Below are positions 38,888 to 48,310 of a stretch of DNA of 64,000 bases, one piece after another. The notes beneath the pieces are model-generated. The model saw nothing but the letters and a program-made list of their open reading frames with translations. It was not told the origin of the DNA and did not search any database. This stretch comes from Pseudoduganella violaceinigra DSM 15887 (GTDB lineage: Bacteria; Pseudomonadota; Gammaproteobacteria; Burkholderiales; Burkholderiaceae_D), in the NCBI RefSeq assembly GCF_000425385.1, contig NZ_KE384358.1, positions 317,623-381,622 of the forward strand, read 5' to 3'. Within the stretch, counting starts at the first letter, position 1; every line of letters starts with the position of its first letter. Both the position numbers and the translations under genes were made by a program.

Positions 38888-41685
38888 CGCAATACCTGGT
38901 CAGCATCGACCTGGGCACCACCAATTCGGTGCTCGCTTATGCGGCCCCGGACGGCGAGGTGCGGCTGTTCGATGTCGAGCAGCTCACCGCGCCCGGCGAG
39001 ATCGGCAGCGCCGCGCTGCTGCCCTCGTCCCGCTATCACCCCGCCGCCGGCGAATTTGCCGACGGCGAATTGCAGCTGCCCTGGCCGGAACCGGCGCTGG
39101 CCGACGCGCCGCCGGGCGCCGTCATCGGCCGCCTTGCGCGCAAGCTGGGCGGCCAGGTGCCGGGACGCCTGGTGGCCAGCGCCAAGAGCTGGCTTTCGCA
39201 TACCGGCGTCGATCGCATGGCGCCGGTGCTGCCGTGGGGCGCTGCGGACGAGGTGCCGCGCGTGTCGCCCGTTGCCGCCAGCGCCAGCTATCTCGCGCAT
39301 CTGCGGGCGGCCTGGAATACCCGCTTTCCTTCGGCGCCGCTGGAGCGGCAGCAAGTCGTACTGACCATTCCCGCCTCCTTCGACGAAGGCGCGCGCGCCC
39401 TGACGCTGGAGGCGGCGCGCATGGCGGGCCTGCCCAGCCTGCGCCTGCTGGAAGAGCCGCAGGCCGCGCTGTACGACTGGCTGTACCGCCACCGCGCGTC
39501 GCTGGCGCAGGAGCTGGGCGAGGCGCGCCTGGTGCTGGTTGCCGACGTCGGCGGCGGCACCACCGACTTCACCCTGGTCAAGGTGGAGATGGTCGACGGC
39601 GAACCGCTGCTGACGCGTATCGGCGTCGGCAATCACCTGATTCTCGGCGGCGACAATATGGACCTGGCGCTGGCCCACCTGGCCGAGCAGCGCCTGGGCG
39701 CCGGCGACACCCAGCCTGCGCAGCGCCTGTCGGCGGTGCGCCTGGCGCAGCTGACAGAACGCTGCCGCGCCGCGAAGGAGGCCTTGCTGGCGGCCGACGC
39801 GCCAGAGCAGGTCCCGGTGACCCTGCTCGGCGCCGGCTCGCGCCTGGTGGGCGCCACCCGTTCCATCGCCCTGCAGCGGGACGATGTCGAACGCATCGTG
39901 CTGGACGGCTTTTTCCCGCGCAACGAAGCGCAGCAGGACGCGCAGTCGCGGCGCGGCGGCATCGTCGAATTCGGCCTGCCCTACGCCAGCGATCCCGCCG
40001 TCACGCGCCACCTGGCCAGCTTCCTGCGCCAGCACGCGGCGGCGGCGCGGGCGGCACTTGGGCAGGCGGATGACGGCCGCCTGCCCGTCCCCGACACCCT
40101 GCTGCTGAACGGCGGCGTGTTCCGCGCCGCCAGGCTGGCCGAGCGCCTGGCCGAGACGCTGTCCACCTGGCGCGGCCAGCCGGTGCGCGTCCTGCATAAC
40201 GACGATCCCGATGTCGCGGTGGCGCGCGGCGGCGTCGCCTATGCGCTGGGCCGGCAAGGGCTGGCGCCGGCCATCGCTGGCGGTTCGCCGCGCAGCTACT
40301 GGCTGCTGCTCGATCACGCCAGCGCCCCCGGGGTGACGCGCCGCGCCGTCTGCCTGCTGCCGCGCGGCGCCGCCAGCGGCCACGAAGTGCGCCTCGAGGA
40401 ACGCAGCTTCGCCCTTCGCCTGGGGCGGCCGGTGCGCTTTCACATCGCCACCACCCTGGCCGACGCGGTGCCGCCGCAGGCGGGCGATATCGCCGACCTC
40501 GCGCCGGAGGAACTGACGGCGCTGCCGGCCATCGCCACCGTGCTGCGCGACAGCGGCGATGCCGGCGCGCGCAAGGAGATCACGGTGCAGTTGGCCGCCG
40601 CGCTGACCGAAGTGGGCACGCTCGAGGTGCATTGCATGTCGGGCAGCCAGCGCTGGCAGCTGGAATTCCAGCTGCGCGAACACGGGGAGGCCGACAGCGA
40701 CGACGACAACGCCGCCGAAGCGCCGTTGCCGGCGCGCCTGCCGGACGCGCTGGAGAAGATCGACCGCATCTTCGGCAGCCGCGCCCTGCAGGTGGACGTC
40801 AAGGAAGTGCGCCAGCTGCGCAGCCAGCTCGAGCACCTGCTGGGCAGCCGTGAACGCTGGGCCACGCCGCTGCTGCGCCGCCTGTTCGACGCCCTGCTCG
40901 AGCGCGCCAAGGGCCGCCGGCGCTCGCCGGAACACGAGCGCGCCTGGTTGAACCTGGCCGGCTACTGCCTGCGCCCGGGCTTCGGCCATGCGCTCGACGA
41001 ATGGCGCATCGCGCAGTTGTGGGCGATGTTCGAGAGCGGCTTACAGCACCATCAGGACAGCCAGGCCCGCGTTGAATGGTGGACATTGTGGCGCCGCGTC
41101 TCGGGCGGCCTGCCGCCGCAGGCGCAACTGCGGCTGCTGGACGATTTCGCCTTCAACCTGCAGGCCGATGCCAGCGAGCGGGGACGCCGTCCCGTCACCC
41201 TGGTCAACGGCAGCGAGGAAGACATGCTGCGCCTGGGCGCATCGCTGGAGCGCATTCCCTCGGCCTACAAGGCGGAAATCGGCAACTGGATGGTGGGCGA
41301 ACTGCCGAAGGCGAAACACCTGGCGGCGCAAACCCGCTACCTGTGGGCGCTGGGCCGGGTCGGCGCGCGCCGTCCCTTCCACGGCAGCGCGCATGATGTG
41401 GCGCCGGTCGAAACGGTGCAGCAATGGCTGCAGGCGGTGATGCTGCTGGACTGGAAAAAAGTCGAACCGGCGGGCTTCGCCGCTGCCCACCTGGCGCGCT
41501 TGACGGGCGACCGTTCGCGCGATATCGACGATGCCTTGCGCGCCGAAGTCGTGCGCCGCCTGGAAGCCGCCGGCGCCCCGCCAAGCTGGCCCGCCATGGT
41601 GCGCGAGGTGGTCCAGCTCGACCAGGCCAGCGCGCAGCGCATGCTGGGCGACGCCCTGCCGCCGGGCTTGAAGCTGCTCAGCTAG
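38884..41685 (+). CDS. Divergent Hsp70 family protein with C-terminal DUF3731
   Basis: This is a 933-residue protein. The N-terminal Hsp70 ATPase domain has 'VSIDLGTTNSVLAYAAPDG', 'VLTIPASFDEGARALTLEAA', 'EEPQAALYDWLYRHR' and 'LVADVGGGTTDFTLVKVEM'. It shares the 'ASAKSWLSHTGVDR' insertion and the 'LILGGDNMDLALAHL' segment with the previous gene, so the two are sister paralogues. From about residue 620 an extra, mostly helical region of some 310 residues replaces the usual lid ('EKIDRIFGSRALQVDVKEVR', 'GLPPQAQLRLLDDF', 'WALGRVGARRPFHGS'), matching DUF3731. This tail is probably the specificity part. It is the last gene of the operon and converges on the DTW gene. Confidence 0.85.
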   Translation: MTQYLVSIDLGTTNSVLAYAAPDGEVRLFDVEQLTAPGEIGSAALLPSSRYHPAAGEFADGELQLPWPEPALADAPPGAVIGRLARKLGGQVPGRLVASAKSWLSHTGVDRMAPVLPWGAADEVPRVSPVAASASYLAHLRAAWNTRFPSAPLERQQVVLTIPASFDEGARALTLEAARMAGLPSLRLLEEPQAALYDWLYRHRASLAQELGEARLVLVADVGGGTTDFTLVKVEMVDGEPLLTRIGVGNHLILGGDNMDLALAHLAEQRLGAGDTQPAQRLSAVRLAQLTERCRAAKEALLAADAPEQVPVTLLGAGSRLVGATRSIALQRDDVERIVLDGFFPRNEAQQDAQSRRGGIVEFGLPYASDPAVTRHLASFLRQHAAAARAALGQADDGRLPVPDTLLLNGGVFRAARLAERLAETLSTWRGQPVRVLHNDDPDVAVARGGVAYALGRQGLAPAIAGGSPRSYWLLLDHASAPGVTRRAVCLLPRGAASGHEVRLEERSFALRLGRPVRFHIATTLADAVPPQAGDIADLAPEELTALPAIATVLRDSGDAGARKEITVQLAAALTEVGTLEVHCMSGSQRWQLEFQLREHGEADSDDDNAAEAPLPARLPDALEKIDRIFGSRALQVDVKEVRQLRSQLEHLLGSRERWATPLLRRLFDALLERAKGRRRSPEHERAWLNLAGYCLRPGFGHALDEWRIAQLWAMFESGLQHHQDSQARVEWWTLWRRVSGGLPPQAQLRLLDDFAFNLQADASERGRRPVTLVNGSEEDMLRLGASLERIPSAYKAEIGNWMVGELPKAKHLAAQTRYLWALGRVGARRPFHGSAHDVAPVETVQQWLQAVMLLDWKKVEPAGFAAAHLARLTGDRSRDIDDALRAEVVRRLEAAGAPPSWPAMVREVVQLDQASAQRMLGDALPPGLKLLS

Positions 41686-42316
41686 CGGCGCCGCCGCGCG
41701 CGGCCTGCCCTTGCTGCTGCGCGACGAAGCCGTCGAAGGCGGCGAGCACGCGGTCGTAGCGCTGGGCGTCGCCTTCCAGCTGCGCCAGCGCGTAGCAGGT
41801 CGCCTCCAGCGTCGAGAGCTGGTCCGGCGCGTGCGCCTTGCGGATCAGGTAGTGCGACGGCGGCGTGCCGCGCAGGGGCAGGCGCGGCAAGGCTTGCAGC
41901 GCCGGATTCAGGTACAGCATCTTGCGGCTCTTGCGCCAGGTCGCATCCAGCACGACCAGCTGCAACCGGGCCGGCGCCAGCGTGTCGCCGCAGGCCGGTG
42001 GCGGCGCGATGCCGAGCGAGCGGTCGCCCGGCGTGTCGGGATAGAGCAGCAGCGGCTGCCGGCCGTGCGCGCCGAGCAGCGCGTCCAGCGCCCCTTCCTC
42101 GAAGCGCTCGCCGACTGCCATGCGGCTGCCCGGAAGGCATAGATGCAGCAGGCGCGCGCTGCCCTTGGCATTCGCCACTTCCATCGGATGCTGCAGGATC
42201 AGGATGTCGACCGGGCTCGCCACCGGCGCCGCCCAACGGCAGATGCATGTGGCGGCCGGGCGCAGGCAGGTGGCGCACATCTGGCGCCGCGGCATGGGGT
42301 TCATGCCGCGGATCAT
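41678..42316 (-). CDS. DTW-domain tRNA-uridine aminocarboxypropyltransferase
   Basis: This 212-residue protein carries the DTW signature as 'LDATWRKSRKMLYLNPAL', an N-terminal cysteine cluster 'CATCLRPAATCIC' and 'ILILQHPMEVANAKGSARLL'. Family members (TapT/YfiP) place the acp3U modification on tRNA position 47 using SAM. The start may be at 42304 or 42292 instead; all are in frame. It converges on the Hsp70 operon with an 8-base overlap and lies ten bases downstream of the end of tssA, on the same strand. Confidence 0.85.
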   Translation of the reverse strand: MIRGMNPMPRRQMCATCLRPAATCICRWAAPVASPVDILILQHPMEVANAKGSARLLHLCLPGSRMAVGERFEEGALDALLGAHGRQPLLLYPDTPGDRSLGIAPPPACGDTLAPARLQLVVLDATWRKSRKMLYLNPALQALPRLPLRGTPPSHYLIRKAHAPDQLSTLEATCYALAQLEGDAQRYDRVLAAFDGFVAQQQGQAARGGAAS

Positions 42317-42325
42317 ACACCAAGC

Positions 42326-43198
42326 CTAGCCCCGCGGCGGCGCGTCCAGCAATTCTTCCAGCTGGGCGATGAGCGCAGTATCCTTGACCACGGCGCGCAG
42401 CCATTCGTGAAGCGGCAATTCGCCCCACTTGGCGGCTTTTTCCGCCAGGTAGGCGACCGGACTGTGCGGCTCGCTGCGGCGGAAAAATTCCGCGACCAGG
42501 CGCAGTTGCGCCAGCGCGTGCTCGCGCGACTGCGGCATCCCCGGCCGGACAGCAGGAATGGGCGCGTCGCAGGCCTCCGTAACGGCGCCCGCTTCGGGCG
42601 CGTCTTGCGCGGCGTCTTGCGCGGCGGCGTGCACCGCCCCTTGCACAGCTTCGCGCGCAGCGCCGAATGCCGGGCCATCGGCCCCGAGCCGGGCATCCAC
42701 CGCGGACTGCAGCTGCAGCAGCGCGGCCAGGCAATGCCGCGCGTCCTGCAGGCGGGCTTGCGCGTCGCCCTCGGCAGGGAACTCTTTCACCAGCGCCGGT
42801 GTGCGGCCCAGGAGCCATGCCAGGTTGCCGCTGCGAAGCTCATGCTCGCCGCCCTCCGGCAAGGGATGCACATGTTCCCAATAGCGCTCGCACAAGCCCG
42901 CCAGCAGCAGGAAGCCATCGCCCAGTCCGCGCAGGCGATGCGTATGCGCCCGCGCCTCCGCCAGCCAAACTGCCAGGCGCAAGTCCTTGCTGCGGGTGCG
43001 CAGCAATTCGGCGCAGCGGTTGGCCACCAGGGTCCAGTCCGCGCTATGCAGCGGCGTGGCCCATTCGCCCTGCGCCAGGGTCGGATCGTCCTGACGCCGC
43101 GCGGCGGCAATGGCGTCCATGCAGGCGTCGAAGGAGACGTCTTCCCCGCACGGCTGGCTGGCGCCGAGCGGCACCAGCAGGTCTTCATTGGTGAACAT
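42326..43198 (-). CDS. tssA: Type VI secretion protein TssA
   Basis: This 290-residue protein has an ImpA_N domain in the first about 120 residues ('LLVPLGASQPCGEDVSFDA', 'WLAEARAHTHRLRGLGDGFL'), an Ala-rich linker (about 180-215) and a C-terminal helical domain ('ALAQLRLVAEFFRRSEPHSP'). TssA caps and primes the growing sheath at the baseplate. The start at 43198 begins at 'MFTNEDLLVPLG'. It is the last gene of the minus-strand T6SS set, 8 bases after tssH. Confidence 0.88.
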   Translation of the reverse strand: MFTNEDLLVPLGASQPCGEDVSFDACMDAIAAARRQDDPTLAQGEWATPLHSADWTLVANRCAELLRTRSKDLRLAVWLAEARAHTHRLRGLGDGFLLLAGLCERYWEHVHPLPEGGEHELRSGNLAWLLGRTPALVKEFPAEGDAQARLQDARHCLAALLQLQSAVDARLGADGPAFGAAREAVQGAVHAAAQDAAQDAPEAGAVTEACDAPIPAVRPGMPQSREHALAQLRLVAEFFRRSEPHSPVAYLAEKAAKWGELPLHEWLRAVVKDTALIAQLEELLDAPPRG

Positions 43199-43206
43199 AA
43201 GCCCTC

Positions 43207-45813
43207 CTATCGGGTACTGATCCGGAACTGGCCCTGGCGCGTGACGCCCACTTTGACCCGCGCCACCGGCATGCCTTCCGCCATGCGCGCCAGCAGCAGG
43301 TCGGCGACGCCCGGCAGCAGGCGGCCGTGCAGGATGGCGTCGATATTGCGCGCCCCCGAGTCGGTCTCGGTGCAGCGCGCCAGGACGGCCTGCACCAAGC
43401 CGTCGTCCCAGCAGAATTCCGCGTGGTGGTTTTCGCTGACGCGCTGCCCGATGCGCCCCAGTTTCAACGCGATGACCTGGCGCAGCGCATCGTCCGACAG
43501 CGGGTAGTACGGCACCACGTGCAGGCGCCCGAGGAAGGCGGGCTTGAAGTGCCGGGACAGCTGCGGCCGCACCAAGGCGTCGAGTTCCTCCGGCGCGGGC
43601 AAAGGGGCGTCGCCGCGGTTCAGGCAAGCCTGCATGATGGCGCCCGAGCCCAGATTCGACGTCAGGATAATGACCGTGTTGCTGAAGTCCACCGGCTGCC
43701 CTTCCGCATCCTCCAGGACGCCGCGGTCGAACACCTGGTAGAACAGTTCCAGCACGTCCGGGTGGGCTTTGTCGGCCTCGTCGAGCAGCACCACGCAATA
43801 GGGGCAGCGCCGCACCGCTTCGGTCAACACGCCGCCCTCGCCATACCCCACGTAGCCGGGCGGCGATCCTTTCAGCCCCGCCACGCTGTGCGGCTCCTGG
43901 TATTCGCTCATATTGATGGTCACCAGCTTGCGCTCGCCGCCATACAGCAGGTCGGCCAGGGCCAGCGCGGTTTCCGTCTTGCCCACGCCGGAAGGCCCGC
44001 TAAGCAGGAAGACGCCCTTTGGCTTGCGCGGTTCATCCAGGCCGGCACGGGCGGTGCGCATGCGCTGCACAATGGCGTCGACCGCGTGCCCCTGCCCCAG
44101 CACGCGCGACTCAAGCGCGGGCTTGAGCTGCTGCACGGTGCGGATCTCGTCGCGCAGCATGCGGCCGACCGGAATGCCGGTCCATCCCGCCACCACGCCT
44201 GCGACGGCGTGCCGGTCAACCTCCAGCGGCACCATGGGCGATTCGCGCTGCAAGGCATGCAATTGCGCCTGGGCCGAGGCTGCGGCCGCGGCTTCGCCCT
44301 CCTGCCGCAGCGCCACAACGCGCTGGCAAAGATCGCGCTCGCGCTCATGGCGCGCCGCCAATTCCGCATGCCAGGCCTGCAGGCTGCCGCGCTCGTCGCG
44401 CAAGGCCGGCAATGGCGATGGGCCGCTGCCCGGCAGGCCTTCGCCAGTGGCCGCGTCGCGCTCCAATGCCGCGATCCGCGCCGAGAGCCGTTCGATCTGG
44501 CAGGCGGCATCCTCCAGCAGCGCCGGCAAAGCGCACTGTCCCAGCGCCACGCGGGCGCAGGCGGTATCGAGCACGCCCACCGCCTTGTCCGGCAGCTGGC
44601 GGCTGTTGACGTAGCGATGCGAGAACTGCACCGCAGCCGTCACGGCGTCGTCGCGGATACGCACGCCGAAATGCGCTTCCATCAGCGGCACCATGGCGCG
44701 CAGCATGGACGCCGCGGTATCTTCATCCGGCTCTTCGATCTTGACCACCTGGAAACGGCGCGCCAGGGCCGCGTCCTTCTCAAAATAGCGCTTGTATTCG
44801 CTCCAGGTGGTGGCGGCAATGGTGCGCAGCTCGCCGCGCGCCAGCGCCGGCTTGAGCAGGTTCGCGGCGTCGCCCTGCCCGGCTGCGCCGCCCGCGCCGA
44901 TCATCGTGTGGGCCTCGTCGATGAAGAGCACGACCGGATGCGGGCTGCGACGCACCTCGTCGATCACGTTTTTCAGGCGCGCTTCGAACTCGCCCCGTAC
45001 GCTGGCGCCGGCTTGCAGCAGCGCCAGATCCAGCGCGTGCAGAGCCACATTCTTCAGCGGCGGCGGCACCTCGCCGGCTGCAATGCGCAGGGCCAGCCCC
45101 TCCACCACGGCGGTCTTGCCGACGCCAGCCTCGCCCGTCAGGATCGGATTATTCTGGCGGCGGCGCAGCAGGACGTCCATCAGCTGCCGGACTTCCGCAG
45201 TGCGGCCGATCACGGGATCGAGCTTGCCCTCCCGCGCCAGCTTGCAAAGATTGACGGTGTACTGCGCCAGCGCTGGCGCAGGGTCCTGGCCGGCCGGCGC
45301 GGAAGCCGCGTTGCCGAGCGGCGCCGGGACAGCCGCTTCGATCGAGCCGGCGACATACTTTTCCATGCGGTGTTTCAAGCCATCCAGCGGAAAACGGGCG
45401 AACAGGCCGGAAATGCGGGCGGCCTGCTGCGCCAGCTCCGGCTCGGTCAGGAGCGCAAGCAGCAGATGGCAGCTGCGTACCTGGTCCGGTTGCGGCAAGG
45501 CCAGCGAGGCAATCAGCCATGCCTGTTCGAGCATCAGTTGCATGCGCCGGGAAAAGACCGGAACGCGCGTGGACGCGATGCGGACCCCGGCCAGTTCGCG
45601 CCGCAAGTCGGCCTCCAGCGCGGTCGCACTGACCTCGCAGCGCCGCGCGATCGCCAGCAGGTCGCATTCCGGCTGCTCCAGCAAAGCAAGCAGCACATGC
45701 TCCGCATCGACTTCGCCATGCCCCATGCCGATGGCAATATTGGCGGCCCGGGTGACGGCGCTTCGGCAAACGCCGTTCAATTTTCCAATCAGGGTTTTCA
45801 GTTGAATACTCAT
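43207..45813 (-). CDS. tssH: Type VI secretion AAA+ ATPase TssH (ClpV)
   Basis: This 868-residue ClpB-like ATPase disassembles contracted TssB/TssC sheaths. It has an N-terminal Clp repeat domain (about 1-150), a first AAA module with Walker A 'GEAGVGKTAVVEG', a middle coiled region (about 415-500) and a second AAA module with 'GPSGVGKTETALALADLLYG'. The N-terminal helix and the lack of a ClpP-binding loop fit ClpV. Its start overlaps the tssE stop by four bases, so tssF and tssG, usual neighbours after tssE, are absent here. Confidence 0.93.
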   Translation of the reverse strand: MSIQLKTLIGKLNGVCRSAVTRAANIAIGMGHGEVDAEHVLLALLEQPECDLLAIARRCEVSATALEADLRRELAGVRIASTRVPVFSRRMQLMLEQAWLIASLALPQPDQVRSCHLLLALLTEPELAQQAARISGLFARFPLDGLKHRMEKYVAGSIEAAVPAPLGNAASAPAGQDPAPALAQYTVNLCKLAREGKLDPVIGRTAEVRQLMDVLLRRRQNNPILTGEAGVGKTAVVEGLALRIAAGEVPPPLKNVALHALDLALLQAGASVRGEFEARLKNVIDEVRRSPHPVVLFIDEAHTMIGAGGAAGQGDAANLLKPALARGELRTIAATTWSEYKRYFEKDAALARRFQVVKIEEPDEDTAASMLRAMVPLMEAHFGVRIRDDAVTAAVQFSHRYVNSRQLPDKAVGVLDTACARVALGQCALPALLEDAACQIERLSARIAALERDAATGEGLPGSGPSPLPALRDERGSLQAWHAELAARHERERDLCQRVVALRQEGEAAAAASAQAQLHALQRESPMVPLEVDRHAVAGVVAGWTGIPVGRMLRDEIRTVQQLKPALESRVLGQGHAVDAIVQRMRTARAGLDEPRKPKGVFLLSGPSGVGKTETALALADLLYGGERKLVTINMSEYQEPHSVAGLKGSPPGYVGYGEGGVLTEAVRRCPYCVVLLDEADKAHPDVLELFYQVFDRGVLEDAEGQPVDFSNTVIILTSNLGSGAIMQACLNRGDAPLPAPEELDALVRPQLSRHFKPAFLGRLHVVPYYPLSDDALRQVIALKLGRIGQRVSENHHAEFCWDDGLVQAVLARCTETDSGARNIDAILHGRLLPGVADLLLARMAEGMPVARVKVGVTRQGQFRISTR

Positions 45814-46262
45814 GCGATGGCTCCGCGCTTGATGGAATAGTGCAGCGATGAAGGCTGCAAGGCGGCGCTGAAGCTCACCGCTTCATCCGCTCCCCTCAGC
45901 ATGCCGGTGATGACGATATCGATGCGATTGACGGCGCCGCCGCGCTCGGCCAGCGTCACCTGCACATTGCACAGCCGCGGTTCATGCCGCTCGACCGCCA
46001 GGCGCACGCTGCTGCATATGCGCAAGCGGTCGTCGCCGCTGCTGTGCGACAGGCCAGCAAAGTCGGCCAGTCCGAAATTGAGAATGGAGCGCGCGCACTC
46101 GGGGTAGGCCTGCAGATGCAGCGCTGGAATCGCCGTGCGCGTATTGAGCAGGAGTTCAAGGTCGCGCGCCACGCCGTCCTTCAGCTGCTCCTGCGACAGG
46201 AATCGTCCGCCGGGGTGGTTTCCCAGCAGGCGGTCCAGCAACCCCGGCCTGCATCCGTCCAT
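45810..46262 (-). CDS. tssE: Type VI secretion baseplate protein TssE (gp25-like)
   Basis: This 150-residue protein of the GPW/gp25 family begins 'MDGCRPGLLDRLLGNHPG'. It continues with 'DLELLLNTRTAIPALHLQAY' and 'SILNFGLADFAGLS', the hallmark of TssE, which initiates sheath polymerisation on the baseplate. The ATG at 46262 starts this conserved part, and the in-frame extension upstream runs through the terminator hairpin. It is separated from hcp by 62 bases containing that terminator. Confidence 0.9.
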   Translation of the reverse strand: MDGCRPGLLDRLLGNHPGGRFLSQEQLKDGVARDLELLLNTRTAIPALHLQAYPECARSILNFGLADFAGLSHSSGDDRLRICSSVRLAVERHEPRLCNVQVTLAERGGAVNRIDIVITGMLRGADEAVSFSAALQPSSLHYSIKRGAIA

Positions 46263-46274
46263 GCCTCGCCTCCG

Positions 46275-46309
46275 AAAAAAACGGCTGCAGCGCTTGCGCA
46301 CCGCAGCCG
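46275..46309 (-). terminator. Intrinsic terminator or attenuator between hcp and tssE
   Basis: On the minus strand a GC stem CGGCTGC ... GCAGCCG, with further internal pairing (GCGCAAGCGC), is followed at once by seven T residues (46281-46275). It begins about 15 bases after the hcp stop. It should end many transcripts after hcp and lower tssE-tssH-tssA expression relative to tssB, tssC and hcp. Confidence 0.8.
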
Positions 46310-46324
46310 CAACTCCCTCCAAAA

Positions 46325-46816
46325 TCAGGCGATGCGGTTGGTGGCCAGGTCCCATCCGCCGGACGTGTTGCCGCCGATTCCGCCCGCAACGCGCTGCTGC
46401 GTGTACTTCCAGCGCACTTTCGAGAACTTGATTCCGACCTCCTCGGTCAGGATGTCGCCCTCGCGCACCGACGGGGATACCGACCCGATCAACACATTAT
46501 CCAGTTCGATTTCGAAGTACTTGACCCGCTCGCCCTGCGCATCGGCGCGCATGAATTCGAGCCGGGCCTTGGGAATAGTGCGTCCGGCCGCGCAGGTTTG
46601 CAGCAGGATCGGCGAGGCCAGGTCGGCCAGCTTGGTGATCACCACGTCGCGGTGTTCGCACCGTTCAGCCGTATGGCCGCCGCCGGTGGAGGACGTGGCG
46701 GAGCGCGGCTGTTCCACCGACCAGCTGACCGATTTGCATTCGATCCAGTCTTTGTGGCGGTCGTCGGCCGACTCACCCTTGATGCCATCGATATGCAGGT
46801 AGACGTCAATTGCCAT
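46325..46816 (-). CDS. hcp: Type VI secretion tube protein Hcp (TssD)
   Basis: This 163-residue protein makes the hexameric inner tube. It begins 'MAIDVYLHIDGIKGESADD', with 'ECKSVSWSVEQPRS', 'ITKLADLASPILLQTCAAG' and 'YFEIELDNVLIGSVSPSV', all Hcp-typical. It lies 14 bases after tssC, and an intrinsic terminator follows the stop, consistent with the high copy need of Hcp. Confidence 0.95.
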   Translation of the reverse strand: MAIDVYLHIDGIKGESADDRHKDWIECKSVSWSVEQPRSATSSTGGGHTAERCEHRDVVITKLADLASPILLQTCAAGRTIPKARLEFMRADAQGERVKYFEIELDNVLIGSVSPSVREGDILTEEVGIKFSKVRWKYTQQRVAGGIGGNTSGGWDLATNRIA

Positions 46817-46830
46817 CGCAATACTCCTTT

Positions 46831-48309
46831 TCAGTTGGTGGTTTGCGGCAGCTCCGCCACGAGGCGGAGGGAAACTGTGAGCTCGTCGAGCTGGAAGTGG
46901 GGCCGCAGGAAGCTGACGGCACGGAACACGCCGGGACGCCCGGGCACCTCGCTCACCTGCACCGAGGCTTCGCGCAGCGGGAACTGCGCTTTCTGCTCCT
47001 GGCTGGCGTTATCGTCCAGCAGAACATACTTCATCAGCCAGCGGTTCAGGAAATCCTCGACGTTGGAGGCGGCGGCAAAGCTGCCGATCTTGTCGCGCAT
47101 CATGGCCTTCATATAGTGCGCAATGCGCGAGACGGCGAAGATGTACTGCAACTGCGACGACAGCACGGCATTGGCGTTCGCCGCATCGGAGCTGTAGCGC
47201 GCGGTCTTTTGCGCCGACTGCGCACCAAAGAACGCGGCATAGGCCGTGTTCTTGCAATGCACCAGGGAGATGAATCCCAGATCGCTCAACTCCTTCTCGC
47301 GGCGGTCGGTGATCGCTACCTCGGTCGGGCATTTCAGCGCCACCTCGCCTTCGTCGGTCTTGAAGGTATGGGTCGGCAGGTCGTCCACCAGGCCGCCGCC
47401 CTCCACACCGCGAATCGCGGCGCACCAGCCGAATTCCTCGTGCGCCTTGGTCAGGCGTGCGCCGAAGGCATAGGCGGCATTGCACCACAGGTATTTATGG
47501 TGGTCGCGGCCATCCACGTCTTCCACGAAGTTGAATCCATCCACCGTGCTGCCGTCCACCGGGTTGAAGGGCAGACGTCCGAGAAAACGCGGCAATGTCA
47601 GGCCGACATAGCGCGCATCCTCCGATTCACGGAAGGCCTTCCATTTGGCATATTCCACGGTGTCGAACACCTTGGCCAGGTCGCGCGGTTTGCCCAGGTC
47701 GCCGTAGTCCTCCAGCCCGAACAGCTCCGGCGACGCCGCGGCGATGAACGGGGCGTGCGCCGCCGCGGCCAGGTGCGACATCTGCTCGACGAAATAGATA
47801 TCCTCCGGCTGGCGCGAAATCTCGAAGTCTCCCAGCAGCGCCGCATAGGGTGAACCGCCGAAAGTGCCGAACTCCTCTTCGTAGACTTTCTTGAATATGC
47901 TGCTCTGGTCGAATTCCAGCGCGCTTTGGAAATCGCGCACCAGTTCTCGCTTGGACCCATTCAGCATGCGGATCTTCAGCGCAGGGCCTGTGGCCGTGCT
48001 GCGCACCAGGTAGTGCAGTCCGGTCCAGCTTCGCTCCAGCTTCTGGAACGCTGGCGTATGCATGATGGCGCTGAGCTGCTCCGAGATCATCCGGTCCAGC
48101 TGCGCCACCCGCGCGTCGATGGTTGCCGAAAGATTGTGCGACATGTGCACCGTTCCCTCCATCACCTGGCGCGCCAGTTCGCCGATAATGTCGCGGGCCC
48201 GCGCATGCTCGCTGCCTGACTTGGCGACCTTGCTTTGTTCGACAATGCGGTCCAGCAGGTCGCACTCGTCCTCGACAACCGCGGCGGCCGTTTTCAGTTG
48301 CGCGCTCAT
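46831..48309 (-). CDS. tssC: Type VI secretion sheath large subunit TssC
   Basis: This 492-residue EvpB-family sheath protein shows diagnostic segments 'FQKLERSWTGLHYLVRST', 'YAALLGDFEISRQPEDI', 'LPRFLGRLPFNPV' and 'SRIAHYMKAMMRDKIGSF'. The start at 48309 ('MSAQLKTAAAVVEDE') lies one base after the tssB stop; an upstream Met seven codons earlier is inside tssB. It forms the contractile sheath with TssB. Confidence 0.95.
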   Translation of the reverse strand: MSAQLKTAAAVVEDECDLLDRIVEQSKVAKSGSEHARARDIIGELARQVMEGTVHMSHNLSATIDARVAQLDRMISEQLSAIMHTPAFQKLERSWTGLHYLVRSTATGPALKIRMLNGSKRELVRDFQSALEFDQSSIFKKVYEEEFGTFGGSPYAALLGDFEISRQPEDIYFVEQMSHLAAAAHAPFIAAASPELFGLEDYGDLGKPRDLAKVFDTVEYAKWKAFRESEDARYVGLTLPRFLGRLPFNPVDGSTVDGFNFVEDVDGRDHHKYLWCNAAYAFGARLTKAHEEFGWCAAIRGVEGGGLVDDLPTHTFKTDEGEVALKCPTEVAITDRREKELSDLGFISLVHCKNTAYAAFFGAQSAQKTARYSSDAANANAVLSSQLQYIFAVSRIAHYMKAMMRDKIGSFAAASNVEDFLNRWLMKYVLLDDNASQEQKAQFPLREASVQVSEVPGRPGVFRAVSFLRPHFQLDELTVSLRLVAELPQTTN

Positions 48310-48310
48310 A

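Noticed and set aside
43327..45840. Long plus-strand open frame opposite tssH
   Set aside because: Composition-driven shadow of tssH with no motifs.
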